From Ridgeia piscesae (lineage: Eukaryota; Annelida; Polychaeta; Sabellida; Siboglinidae), in NCBI GenBank assembly GCA_025642075.2, contig JAODUO010000849.1, positions 133,501-197,500 on the forward strand: DNA of 64,000 nucleotides, read 5' to 3'. How positions within the stretch are numbered: the first letter of the stretch is position 1; each line of letters starts with the position of its first letter. Below, piece after piece: positions 24,401 through 36,910 of the stretch. Position numbers and translations under genes: made by a program. The notes beneath the pieces were generated by a model that was not told the origin of the DNA, searched no databases, and saw only the letters and a list, made by a program, of their open reading frames with translations.

Positions 24401-25486
24401 GAATGTAGGCAGTTGCTGAGTCAGTCCAACTACTCAGTAAGCTGTGCTTACAGATGTCACAACACTGCAAAAAAGGGTAGTGTAGTTGATGTTTGCAGTG
24501 ATGACACTAAGATGCTTTGTCACAATATGTGGTGGATGTAACTTTGTAATGACACTAGTCTGAATAACAGTCAGCATTATGCTCAGACGATATGTTTGTC
24601 ACAGTTTGGCAGTTGTGTATGGTCACATAATTGGAAAACAGCATTATGCATGGGTGGATGGTAGCTTGGTCATCAACATGCACCATGGACCACATTGAGT
24701 TCCCTGTGGTTGTCAGAACTGGGTGGCGTGGTGTGAATATTGTGGTGATATTGAATCTGATGGGCATTGACTGAATTTGTGAAGCCAACATTACAAATCA
24801 TACACCAATACCAAATATTTGGTATGAGTGCGTCCCTGTAGTAAATGTTACACATTTTTCTGACTCTGCAAACTGATGAGACTCCTGCTTAAGTCTTTGT
24901 CCTGTCAATTTAGAGATGTACCACGGCACCTACTTGATATTGTCTTCTTTATTTGATTTGTTGACGTGTGTAATATTGCTAACAGTGGCAACTTGATATT
25001 GACTTGTTTCCTATCTGATATACCCGTGATTTTGTTTGTGCCATTTCTCTAGGATTTGTTTGGTGGTATTTGATGCTTTCAAGTTGTGCTTAACATATAA
25101 TATTTAGTGGATCCTGAACAGCAACAAATAAGACAATATATGATGTAAGATTTATTTTCACTGGAGCATTGTAAACAATTTTGAGTATCATGTTTTAGGA
25201 CTTGCCGTTGTCTTGAGTTGAATGTCAAACATGTCCACCATGATTTTGTGTTAGTACATCGACAGAATGAAAGTGTATTTGTTTGTGTCTGTGATCAAAT
25301 ATTTAAGAAAAGAGTCTGTTAATAACTGCTGTTCATGGAATAGTAACACCTTTACATCATAAGCAGGAATGTGCAATGAATGCATCTGTTGAAACTAGGT
25401 TAAAACATACGTCAATGATAATCAGTTTTCTGGGTAGATCGTGGGTTGCCTTTGGAAATATTCTGTTTCCATGAAACTATGTCTGA

Positions 25487-25538
25487 ATGTCAGATTATTC
25501 GGGTCTGGATTACTGGTAACTAGGTTTCACTGTGTGTC

Positions 25539-25594
<56 letters not shown>

Positions 25595-25644
25595 TAAATA
25601 CACACATAAAAGGTATATATATATATTATCATATATTAGTATAA

Positions 25645-25684
<40 letters not shown>

Positions 25685-25748
25685 TTATAAAGAGTTTTAT
25701 AAACACCTAGTTACTGGTAATCCAGACCCATATTATCTGGCATTTGGA
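25487..25748. repeat. Palindrome with (TA)n core
   Basis: The left arm (about 25487-25533) and right arm (about 25702-25748) are inverted copies sharing GGTCTGGATTACTGGTAACT and its complement, with TCAGAT/ATCTGG sequences at the outer ends. The middle is almost pure TA. It could be a MITE whose centre expanded as a microsatellite. Confidence 0.7.
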
Positions 25749-25751
25749 CAA

Positions 25752-25792
<41 letters not shown>

Positions 25793-27475
25793 TTATAAAT
25801 ATGGTATGTGACTGTCACCCGACATGAAATTGGAAACATAGTCAGAAATTGGAAACTAGAGTTTCTGTGTTACTGGTCATATTTAAAGAATGTGATTTGT
25901 CCTAGGCTATGAATGAAACTGTTTGTAATCTAGTGTCTTAAGATATTCTATGTATGCTTTATACATGTGTCTGTATCAGTTGGCTGATGTTCACAGGACA
26001 TCAGGATCATGCTTAGCAAATAATTATGAACACGTATCATCTACAGAGATAAGAAATTATGTTGGAAAGATATAGTGTGTGCAATTTAAAATATTTACCT
26101 TACCATAACTGTATAGTTAAGTGACATAATATATTATGTATTTTAGTGTGTACGTAGTAGTATTTTGTGAGATACTGTATGAATGCACTGTTTGGTCCTT
26201 GCGAGTGTCTTCGATGCTGACAGAACTGTTGAGTGAAATAAAGTTTGTTCACCCACGTTATTCAGTGTTTCTCTTTGTATAGATTGTAGCAGTTGTCTTT
26301 CTGCTATGGGTGTTGTTATTATGGGAATCAAAATGTGTCCAATGACTTGTTGAGAGGATATCCAGATAAACAATTTACTGTCACTTTGATTTGTGATGAC
26401 CTCAGTTATACAGCCACCTCAGAGTTAGGGACACCTTAGGACAGTACAAGGTTTGTTTCATAACAGTGAAGTATAGAAAAAGCCTAGTAATGTGGTCATT
26501 GTCATTAAGGTCAGGTTTGTCCCATCCCGAAGGCGACCTTAATAGTGAAGTTGCACTGAATAATTGTCAACCTGGCCAAACAACAATGACCATGACACGC
26601 GAGTCACATTGATGGGATATAAAGCCTTCGATGACCTCACTAAAACAGTCAGTAATGCCAAGGACAGACCTGACCGTTCATCAAGAAAACATCCGACCCA
26701 ACAGCCTAGTAAGACAAATGGAGTAATGCACGAATGTGTTCTGATCTGACGCTACGAGGTGCCTTCGTCTCCGTCTTATTCCAGCGCTGTTTCTGGAGTT
26801 AGTCAATTGTGTATTGTGGTGGATCACTGGGAGCGACGGGGACTTTTATTAACCACATAGACTGAAAAATCAGTACATGGTAAAGAGGTATATTATTGGA
26901 AAGTTATTGTATAAGAGTGATGCTATATGAGAGACGAACTACAACGACTACTGGAAGGGCCCCCATCTGGCAGGGGATGGCGCAAGGTAGAGGCAGGAGT
27001 GGAAACAGTATGCTGATGCCTTCGCCCAACCACGGGACACTACTACGGCTGCACAACAATGACGATGATGCCTTCGCTGCCTTCTGCCTAACATTGGATC
27101 TAGGCTTATATTGTCAACTGCAACAGTCCTCAGACTATGACATGGTCTGCATGCCCCCCCCCCCATAGTGTTTGACTCATCAAGCGCAATACAAAGAAGA
27201 CTAACATTTAACAAAGATTCTAATAAAACATGGTAAATGATGAAATCCCTCTGAAGAATGTTTGCAGCGTCTCCTCTCACGTGTCCACGTTATCAGCCAA
27301 CCATTAACGTTTATGGATAATTAATTAGATATCGGGTCGGGCAAAGCATCCTCCTATCTTGTTCGTTTTTTTAATCACACATGACTGTATCATATAGTCA
27401 TATCTGATTAAAGAATTGTCTGTTTTGTGCATACAGTGTATGCACAAAAGAGGAAATTGTAAAAATTAAAAACAT

Positions 27476-27479
<4 letters not shown>

Positions 27480-27560
<81 letters not shown>
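27480..27560. repeat. (TA)n microsatellite
   Basis: An uninterrupted TA run of about 40 units. Apparent open frames across it (Tyr-Ile repeats) are artefacts. Confidence 0.95.
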
Positions 27561-27563
<3 letters not shown>

Positions 27564-30284
27564 TCAATCGTACATGGTCAAACAAATAATGTTGCATATA
27601 TTCTTGGTCGAGGAGGGTAGTGTTGGAAATTTTCCGAAGGGGTCGGACACCAGGGTTATTATGGATGTTCGCAGTCAACGCCATGACATTTCAATGTCAT
27701 GTAGGAGCAGATTTTTTGGGCTGTCAACTTTTTCTTTTCGCACAGTCTGTTTACAGGCACCATGTTTCATTTTGTAATGTGTTAAAAACTCAGTCGTGAT
27801 TGCTAATGTTTGCTTACTGACGTCAGTGCGCTTATCGGCTGTTTTTATTACGTGCGCAGATACCTAAGAGGACAAGCACAGTTTATTGGCATGTTTTGAA
27901 AACAATACCTGACTCTATAATATCAGGTTATACGTTCGCGCGCGCACACACGCACACACATGCAGACTCCCGCGCGTACATACCACCATCGCACGCGCCC
28001 GCAAGTGCACATTCTCATCTGCTACCCACACGTACGTACGCACGCGCACAGATAACAAACACGCACGCACGTACCCACGCTGAGTACATGCACGCATTCT
28101 ATACCATGCTCATAATTACTATGCACTGAATGCTGAGTCACATGCTATGACTATCTTAAGTGTTTGGTAATAATTATACCAGGTAAACAGTTGGATATTG
28201 CAAGTCATAATTAAACCGCGTGCGCTTCTGTGTTTACAAACAAAAGAAAAGTGGGTCCGCGTGGATCTTCAGAAGTAAGTACGAATTCAGCATATCTGAA
28301 CTAGAAGCACACCATTCTGAAAACAACCTGGAATGTTTATCAGATTATAAAGACCATACGGTTTATTTTCTCTCTATGAAATAATTATCCGTGATGTTTA
28401 TCATTTCCCAACGGTCTTAAATTTTCTAATTACACAACACAACAGTTATACGCGTTTAGTTCAACCTCATCCCGCAACAACAAATAATGATCTACTCCCG
28501 ATTTTTATTATCCTAAATTTTAATTGCTTGTATTATCAATTTGTTAACGTTTCATCCGCAATGTGGCGCCACCGTACCAATGTTGCCCGCGATATAATAC
28601 GACGTAACGACGCAACGTATTGTGACTTCGTGTACGTAATACTACATATGCCTCAAGTTCCGGCACTTTCGAAATTCGAAATCCGGGAGTTTCGAGCTAT
28701 TTCTTTAGGTTCATGTTCGAAAACGAAGTGGTACATTGGTGAAGACTCTTCACGAATCTCAGTAACTATCTGTTAGTACCATAATCGCGGAGTGACGTCA
28801 CGATTTGTTAATTGTAACTTACATGGCACAAGTATGTCTTTTTGTAGGCTACCAGGCGACCTACATCGACGTCACGGCTTCTGGTCCACAGTGCAGTCAG
28901 CTTCCATACACGTGATAGTCGTGTGAAACGCACATGTTAATAACAAACATATACCATGTAAAACATGCACAAGCAAACGCCTTGTTTATACGCATGCATG
29001 CACATTGCAATCCAGTACTTGCAAAAGTAACACGGCGCTCCATAAACATGTCTTTAACAAACAATTTTGTTTACAAATAATAACTATCTTTAACCAAACA
29101 AATCTCTATGTAACTATGCATGCATACATTAATTTATCCACCACCACAAAATAAGATTTTATTGATTTGAAGACACCGAATATTTGTCAAATACGCGCAC
29201 AAATGTGTTGATAAACACAATCTGTAGACCCTATGCTAAAGTATATCGAATCAATATTAAATTTAGCCAAATTTAGGTGAACTAATGTATGTAGATATAA
29301 TAACAATAAGTTTATAAATTGGTTAATACATAATATAAATAAATAAATGTAACGCAGGTGCTCGAAGTCTACTAGATTATTTATTTACAAAAGTAGCTAA
29401 GTAAAATAAACAAAATGTCGTGTAGTGAATAGTCTATGGTCGCAGTAATACATTCGTAAAGCATCGACTATGTTTTGGGGCCAGAAAAGCATTTTAGATG
29501 TAGGGTCATTTTTAACAACTTCAACATAATTTATTATCGTAAGTATGAACCCATTGCCTAATAAATTAACGGTGAAAGAATAGATATTAGTGATATTACA
29601 GTTGAATTTTGATTTACATAAAAAATCAAGAGTATAATAAGTAGTCACTATACATATACTATACTTCGTGGGAATTGCAATGCGATATTGTCATTACAGG
29701 CGACGCAGTCGTACGACTGGTTAATATTAGGTGACTCAATGACATACAATCATTACTACTGCGTCTTGGCTGCGTTACAGTTGGCCCGCATAGCATGGAT
29801 TTCATTGCAACAGTTGATTGCTTCCGCAATATTTCCAATTGCGCATACTTGTTTTGTGTGTAGAACTCCTAACCCAATTACTGAAGTGGCCAGCATAGGA
29901 GTAGGTCTACTTACCGTTTCATGTACAGGAGCAGAGGAAAATTGTACAAGACCAACACTTAGCACAGAAGTGATGTTGTTATTGCTGAATAAACTTTCAT
30001 TCGACACAGGAAGAAAGAGCATTTACTAAAACAATAACGAACGAACTCAGTCTAGACTATACACCAACGCGAACAGCATTCTTTATCGGTGACTTTACAA
30101 CCAATCGAGCTCTACCAAACCAAACGTATCATGTTCTGGGAACTGTATACATATTCCGTTGACGGATACATTAATATACTTCTTCTCTAGTGCTTTGTCC
30201 TTTCTCACCTGCGTCTTAAACCTGGCGGGTGCCCTGTGAATCGGCTGAGTACTGTTGGGTCGCCGTAACCTTTTAATTGGCAAG

Positions 30285-30812
30285 CAGACGACAGTCAGAC
30301 GACAGTCAGACGACAGTCAGACGACAGTCAGACGACAGTCAGACGACAGTCAGACGACAGTCAGACGACAGTCAGACGACAGTCAGACGACAGTCAGACG
30401 ACAGTCAGACGACAGTCAGACGACAGTCAGACGACAGTCAGACGACAGTAGACGAGTCGACGACAGTCAGACGACAGTCAGACGACAGTCAGACGACAGT
30501 CAGACGACAGTCAGACGACAGTCAGACGACAGTCAGACGACAGTCAGACGACAGTCAGACGACAGTCAGACGACAGTCAGACGACAGTCAGACGACAGTC
30601 AGACGACAGTCAGACGACAGTCAGACGACAGTCAGACGACAGTCAGACGACAGTCAGACGACAGTCAGACGACAGTCCGACGACAGTCAGACGCTAGCAG
30701 GGTGCACAGTCAGACGACAGTCAGACGATGGCGACGTCAGACCTAGAATTGGCACAGTCAGACGACAGTCAGACGACAAGTCAGACGACAGTCAGACGAC
30801 AGTCAGACGACA
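30285..30812. repeat. 11-bp satellite array (CAGACGACAGT)
   Basis: About 37 near-perfect head-to-tail copies of CAGACGACAGT run from 30285 to about 30697, broken once near 30449-30462. Degraded copies continue to 30811. The unit has no stop codon in any plus-strand frame. Because 11 is not a multiple of three, each frame cycles through the same 11-residue peptide (QTTVRRQSDDS), so long overlapping open frames result. I find no promoter or splice site that makes this a gene. Confidence 0.92.
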
Positions 30813-32257
30813 CTTTATTTGCAACGCAACCTCTGCGCCACTTCCACGCCTCGATTATAACGTCGTGTACCGAGGGACGGTATCACAACCACAGATTGTT
30901 GCGATTGTAACAAAGATTAAGGCTATTCTAGGTCAGCACGTGAGTTTACTTCAATGTAGACTGAAAATGTTGAATGTGTCACTCCCTCAGCAAAGACCGC
31001 ATCGTGTGTCACATTTAAATACTGTGTAAACGCACGGGAACAGTGCGTTTACCCAATGAAACGTGGAAGAATTCGCTTTGTTTATGTACCTTCGCGCTCT
31101 GTCGTCTGCGCGATGCAACCTGAATGAACTCGCGTGTAGTTAGTTATACAACTCTGTTCTCTGTTTACATTCGTGACGTGCGTCGATCGTCAGGTTCAAG
31201 GGCTTTTTATGGGACGTTAGGTTTCACGAGTCCACTACGGTTAGAGCATAAACTGGTGCAACCGAACATTATAGTATACATAGTACATGCACGCAAGCTT
31301 AGCAAATGAATTCGTGGATTAGTCGTGATGGCCATAGCACAGGCATAGCTAGGCGGGGGATTAGGGGGAGTCCTTACATCTATGAGTGTAGTCGCCCGAT
31401 TGCGTTAGAGTAGTATGCCCCTAAACGTTCTAATTCTGAAATGCTACCCCTAGACATTGAGAAGTGCCCCCCCCCAGACATACATGTGTCAATGTTGCCA
31501 TAAAATTGTTCAGTAGCATATCCCTACTAGAATCCGTACTGTCACCAAACCACCGTCTTCCGGTTTTAGAACCTAAGGAACGAACGATAGCGTCAATGTG
31601 ATCTCGAAATTGAGAATGTCGCCGCGAAAACAAAATTGAAAAACACCCATCCCCTCATTTACGATATCGTCTGTGGAGCTGAGAAAGCGTAGAAGTTAAT
31701 TTACGGCGCCGCGGCGGTTACAAAAAAATCAACTGCACACCCCCTGTAATATCGTCGTCGGATGTCATTTCGAACAGAAGCCTCGGCTCCGCCCACTGAA
31801 TTGTAGTGTGTGCCTCTCTAGTCTACCCCCTCTGGGCCCGCCTCTGACAATTATTATATAGACTGACGATAACAATAAAACCGAATATAGCCATGGCGGC
31901 CCGAGCCCAATGTGGAATACAACAGTGTGCGTCAGTACACAATTAGTACACACCATAGGCGCGGGAACATGGAGGGGACAAGGGAGAGCTGCTCCTGGAA
32001 TTTCGCAGGGGGCAGATACATGGCTCTGCCCCCTCTCCCCAGTAATTCTGATGTTACAAATTCGCGGTAGCGAGCAGAATCAGTGACAGTGGAAGCGGTG
32101 TGGTGATGAAGCTCCCATTATCAGCTACTCCCAGTAATAGTTTCGTCCCTTCCCCAGTGGTCGAAACTTTGGGGTTTCGGGTGACGCCTCCCATATAGAT
32201 ATAAACATTAATTTAAAAACAACTACCATCTTTCATCTTTATAAATGTTGATGGTGG

Positions 32258-32413
32258 GTCTGAGTGCTTGCGTGCGTGCGTGCATGCGGTGCGTGCATGC
32301 GTGCATGCGTGCATGCGTGCATGCTTGTAAGGGGCGCGTGTGCGTGCTAAGGTGTCTGCATAACAATCTTGAGTTACAGCCATTCACTGTGTAGGAACAT
32401 TCACGCACAGACA

Positions 32414-32452
<39 letters not shown>

Positions 32453-32459
32453 GCGCGCA

Positions 32460-32544
<85 letters not shown>
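32258..32544. repeat. Compound microsatellite TGCG/TGCATGCG, ACGC and CA
   Basis: TGCG and TGCATGC words at 32258-32330 are followed after 75 bp by about 12 ACGC units and then about 40 CA units (to 32544). The two halves are roughly inverted with respect to each other. Confidence 0.9.
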
Positions 32545-32545
<1 letters not shown>

Positions 32546-32590
32546 CATGCTAATGTACACCCTAGGTGGCTAGGAGAGACGTAAAAAAAC

Positions 32591-33120
32591 TAAAAGTCGT
32601 AATTATGTTAAACGTTATAATTACGACTATTAAAGTTGTAATTATGAGATTAAAATATAATAATTAGGAGATTAAAAGTCGTAATTACGAGCTTAAAAGT
32701 CGTAATTACTAGATTAAAAGTCGTAATTACAACATTTAAAGTCATAATTACGAGATTAAAACCTTCTCTCGGTATAACAGCTTTCAAAAAGCCGTCAAGC
32801 CCATCATGACTTGTCATTTGTATTTAAACAAGAGTGACTATTGTTATTCAGTGGTGACTATTGCTATTGAGTGACGTCGTGAGTCAATTGTTACTCGTTA
32901 GGTCAATGACTTATAGTAGCCGTTACTGTTTTCATGTTTTTGAGTTGAAAAAACGGTTTAATAAAAAAATATATATAATAATTACGAATTTTTAATGTAT
33001 TAAATATGACTTTTAAAGTGGTAATTACGAATTTTAATCACGTAATTACTTTTAATATCGTATTTATGATTAATAAGTTTTAAAATAATTGTATGATTAT
33101 TAATCTCGTAATTACGACTT
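32591..33120. mobile_element. Foldback element of AAAGTCGTAATTACG units
   Basis: Seven or more copies of a roughly 20-bp word (TTAAAAGTCGTAATTACGAG) fill 32591-32765. Inverted copies (CTCGTAATTACGACTT) fill 32980-33120 and close the element. The core CGTAATTACG is itself palindromic. No coding region is inside. It looks like a non-autonomous DNA transposon with tandem terminal repeats. Confidence 0.7.
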
Positions 33121-33316
33121 GCATCTTTACACGCCCTCTCCCAGCATGATCACACGCATCAAGTTTATCATGAAAAAGTATCAAAAGCAACGCTCAACAA
33201 TCACTAGCAAAACCATGCCATTGACAATGTACGGCGCGCGTAATCATATCCCACAATTAATCACGTTTCCCGCCACCCGAGTTTTCCTGCCTCGTTCTCG
33301 AGAACAACAAACGCGT

Positions 33317-33375
33317 CACGTGATTAAAATGTACGGTATAAAAGCCGGTAGCTTCGGCACGACGCAGTTACTGTA
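33317..33375 (+). promoter_or_regulatory. Candidate TATA promoter with E-box
   Basis: CACGTG (33317-33322) is followed 14 bp later by TATAAAAG (33337-33344), a near-consensus TATA box. Transcription would be expected to start near 33367-33375. It precedes an exon-like segment with a strong donor, and unit B starts 6 kb downstream on the same strand. This is sequence-pattern evidence only. Confidence 0.45.
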
Positions 33376-33537
33376 CTTTGGACGAGAAAGTAACCGATGA
33401 TGCAAGCTAGACGCGTCGCTCCTTCAACCCACACCAAACGAGTAGTTCCCCGGAGCAAGGGACGGCGGGGAAAAGCTTCCCTGTGCCCAGATGACGAATC
33501 TATGAAACTTTGTCGTCGCCTGAGTGTGTATATATAG
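33370..33537 (+). other. Candidate 5' exon with 46-codon ORF ending at a splice donor
   Basis: Downstream of the TATA box, ATGATG at 33397 opens a 46-codon basic ORF (MMQARRVAPSTHTKR at the start, SMKLCRRLSVYI at the end). Its TAG stop (33535-33537) abuts a consensus donor GTGAGT at 33538. The segment may be a non-coding first exon carrying an upstream ORF. A possible receiving acceptor is GTTGCAG at 39135-39141. I cannot tell whether the peptide is made. Confidence 0.35.
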
Positions 33538-35984
33538 GTGAGTACAAATAACGCGATAGCGTCTGATGCGGTAGCCACAACCAGGTCCATGGCATGGGGG
33601 CGTCTAGTCTAGTATAACGCCGGGAAGCTTTGTTGCTAGTAGTATTTCATCACCCCTGCCCTGACAAGGGTGTCTTTGAATCAGGTCCGTGGGTCAATGA
33701 CTGGTGAATACTTTAGATAACTTAAAATACAGCGATGATGGAAATTAGTATGTACATGTGTACTAAAGTACTAAATCATACTAAATACATGTCAGCATTA
33801 CTACCGTTGCCGTTGGCGTTGATTAGTCATGATTATCTAAATATAAACTTTTGACTTTCTTTAAGCAGGCCCTGTTGATTTGAAATAAAAGTTGATTTTA
33901 ACTACTTGTTAACTTCCACAAGTTGCCTATTTATGTGCAACGCCCGCATGGAACTAATTCATTCTAACTATAATAATAAATATCATAGCCATTAATGGGC
34001 ATTATTATTATAGGTTTGCTAGGGGCGAGTGCATAATCATTGGAACCAATCACTCAACAGGAATAAGTGGTTAATTATTATGGATATCAGTATTTGTTAC
34101 AGTTAAGGTTATTAGTGTACGGTTATGGGCAGTCACCGTTAAGGCCAATAGTCAACGATTACTCAGTCTACCGCCCTCTTTAGTGAGCAACCCTTTTGTA
34201 AAGCCTAGGCACGCGTCAATGCTCGCGAAAGTGTTGTTGACAGTTTCGCGTGTGTATATTATTACCTGTCAGTGTCATGCGATGTAGCTGAATGTTGAGT
34301 GTGTCTAGGAGTGCCCCATAAACAGGTGTTTGTTTGACCAGTCTGCTATAAATACAGACGGTCCAAGGACAGAATTTCGCGATGGTTCTAGATTGCCTGG
34401 CGCGAGTCTTCGATGGTAACTCATTCTCCGGGATGGTGAGGGTGGAGGGAAGGAAGAAGGGATGCATGGGGGAGTGAAGGGTGGGAGGAAACTGGGAGAA
34501 AAGTACATGCACAGAGATAACCAAGGGACAGCTGAAGTAATACATAGAAACATACGCAGTAACTGACATATCACTACCTTTGGAACTTCACACGGCAATA
34601 ACGTTTCGTTGTTGATTCACATAACAAGCCTGTAGCCATCTGCGTAATATCCGTGTGTCGCTACACCACACTTTGCAACTCGCATTCATGACGTGGATCA
34701 TTAACACCAAACGCACACACAACAAACGGGACATGAACCGGGCAAATGTCCGCGCACACAGCGTTACGTAACTCGCCTGGTCTACTCAACGGAGAGTATC
34801 AAATGTACTCGTCGGTACAGAATTAAATCTGCCAGTCATGGTCGTGAGGGCAAAATTAAAATAGCTACTGACATTCTCTTTACGTAAGCTCATCAAACAA
34901 CGGAGTTACGCTGGCGATCATACATGCAAGAAAGAAACGCACCAATAAGTGTTGTATGTTCTATATTTTACAGAAGTAGTTTCTAGATACGGCAATGCGC
35001 GTTGGATTGTGGGGTATTATTTATTTTGACAATTTTAACTTTAAATAAAAAATCCTGAAAAAACGAGTAAGGCCTTGACAACTGAGAGGAAATGAATGCA
35101 CTTACAGTTTTCAAAAATTAGCATACTTATAATAAGAATGCTACATATATTAAGTTTTCCATCCCTTGCTCTACGGCCAGGTCATTGTGGGTATGGACAC
35201 GGTCAACGACTAGTAATGTTGAAACGGTCTGTACTGACACGGCACCTATCTACCTTCGCGGATAAGATCTACGATTCGTTGTTTATTCTACCCTGTGCCA
35301 AACAAACACAAACAAAGCTGCCTTCTAGTCCTGGAGCGGGTTTGTTTGTTAGAGATAACAGCGTCAACTCGGGTGGTCAGAGTCGTCACCGTGTCTCTTC
35401 TGTGTCAACCAGAAACGAGCCTGGTATTCGAATAAAAATCGGACCGATCCGAAGAGAGGTGTTTTTAAACCAAGTATTCCTCGTCAGATTCACGAATGGA
35501 ACAGAACTGACGACAAGTGGAGACGTGTGATAACAATGTCACTGTTCAGGTGGTGTGGCGGGCAGTTTGGACAGCGTGATTGCAACCGACTCTACTGGGA
35601 AGACGGACGTGTGATAACTTGACGTCAGACCCAAACACAGGGGAGGCATAGGGGTAGCATCCCGCATTAGGGGACATTCATGACCTGTTGAGATGTTGTC
35701 TTCACTCAATACACATGGGTCGATAACGATGACTGTGATGGGTCTACGACTCGCCTGTGTCTGTGAGAAAGAAGCGGCTTTTCATTCAACATTATCATTA
35801 TATAAAATGACAGATATTTAACGTCATGTACCGGTCTTTCGGTCAACAATCGTTTATTTTGATTTGTTTCAGGTTGATAGGTGTAAATTTAGGGGGACCA
35901 TTTCATTCAAGTTTATTTCTTAATGATAATGTAATTGGACAGTTGACCAGAAACGAGGTGACACGTCTTTATAATCTTAAATTA

Positions 35985-36085
35985 GTTTTTGTGCTAATTC
36001 TAAGTTTTGTTGTTGTAACAATGCCTTCGCCCTGTATTTGTGGCGCTATATAAATGTTATAATTATTATTATTAGTAGTAGTAGT
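35985..36085 (+). repeat. LINE/SINE-type 3' tail
   Basis: GGCGCTATATAAATGTTATAATTATTATTATT is the kind of end found on L2/CR1-like LINEs and their SINE partners: the word GCGCTATATAAATG followed by a short-unit microsatellite tail. Only the tail can be identified. Confidence 0.5.
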
Positions 36086-36499
36086 GGTAGTACAAACACC
36101 AAGAAACCATTGTAGCACGGTAACTATTACCATATTTAGACAGTGTATTTGCATATGTTTAGTATGTGTCCCCTTTGAGAAAAATGCCGTTTTAATTGAT
36201 TTTTTCATAATAAGAGACAACTTATTAATATTTTAAAAATATACCATTCGCTATATCGTTGTTTTTTGGTTATCTAGAATAAGTGGGCGTTACACGACAA
36301 TAATGGAAGACCCATAGCGTACATGATTGCACGGATGTGCGTCTTCGAGCTCCAAACAGTTCAAACTGCGTCCTCACTAAGACTGCAAGTGGAACTATCT
36401 TCCCTCGGGATAACATACTGTAGTTTGAGTCGACCAGGTGTGGGGATGAAAAGGAACCGGTCTCACTCCCCAGTCTACACAGTTGGTGTATTTATTAAG

Positions 36500-36910
36500 A
36501 GAGCAGTCTGTACTTCGTTCCACTTCCGGTCTCGCTTAACTGACTCTCGCTCGGTTGCGCGACTTCGCCGAGAAGATAGTTTAGTGAAACTTACACGCAA
36601 TGCCATTGCTCGATGTCGTCATCACTGTTTTGGATTAATTCACTGGTTTACGTGTTTAATAAAAATTAATGTTAATACAGTATGCAGACTTTTGATAAGT
36701 AAATTTAGTAATATAATATCTGTATACATAATAAAAAGTGAAAAATAAAAAATGAGATGAAAAACTAACAAAGAAAAATTGTCATATATGTTTATTTTTC
36801 AGTATGAGTTGAATTTTATATTATTATCTGATAAAAAGTGTATCCTGATTTAATGTTGTATTTCAAAGTCGGTCTGAGAGCCAGTAATGGTCTCTACCCT
36901 ATTCCTGGGT
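36500..36910 (+). repeat. Dispersed repeat family, copy 1
   Basis: It shares with copies at 58800-59800 and 61225-61710 the words CTCGCTTAA.CGACT, GTGTTAATATAA, TGATAAAAAG.TATCC and the end block CTGAGAGCCA...TCTCTACCCTA. AT-rich in the middle, GC-rich at the ends. No coding region. Confidence 0.65.

Larger units (their letters stand above)
21472..30284. other. Gene-poor stretch after unit A
   Basis: The first 2.2 kb may be 3' UTR. TA microsatellites are at 23545-23570, 25545-25590, 25648-25682, 25754-25792 and 27480-27560. A GC-rich AC/ACGC compound tract is at 27937-28085. A TA-cored palindrome is at 25487-25748. Open frames around 26900-27280 and 28530-28780 have no motif, no homologue I recognise and no matching splice pattern. 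I see no gene. Confidence 0.5.
30813..33316. other. Intergenic, repeats only
   Basis: After the satellite, no coding exon is recognised. The stretch holds TGCATGCG-type repeats (32258-32330), an ACGC then CA tract (32404-32544) and a foldback element (32591-33120). Confidence 0.5.

Noticed and set aside
29688..30029. 113-codon plus-strand and 88-codon minus-strand open frames
   Set aside because: The minus strand has a GTAAGT donor inside the frame, but I recognise no family on either strand and cannot choose one; not called.
30255..31029. Two overlapping open frames of 163 and 250 codons on the plus strand
   Set aside because: They are created by the 11-bp satellite, which lacks stops in every frame; the non-repeat tails have no motif.
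35096..35530. 144-codon open frame
   Set aside because: No domain or motif, mixed hydrophobic and basic composition, no splice or promoter context.
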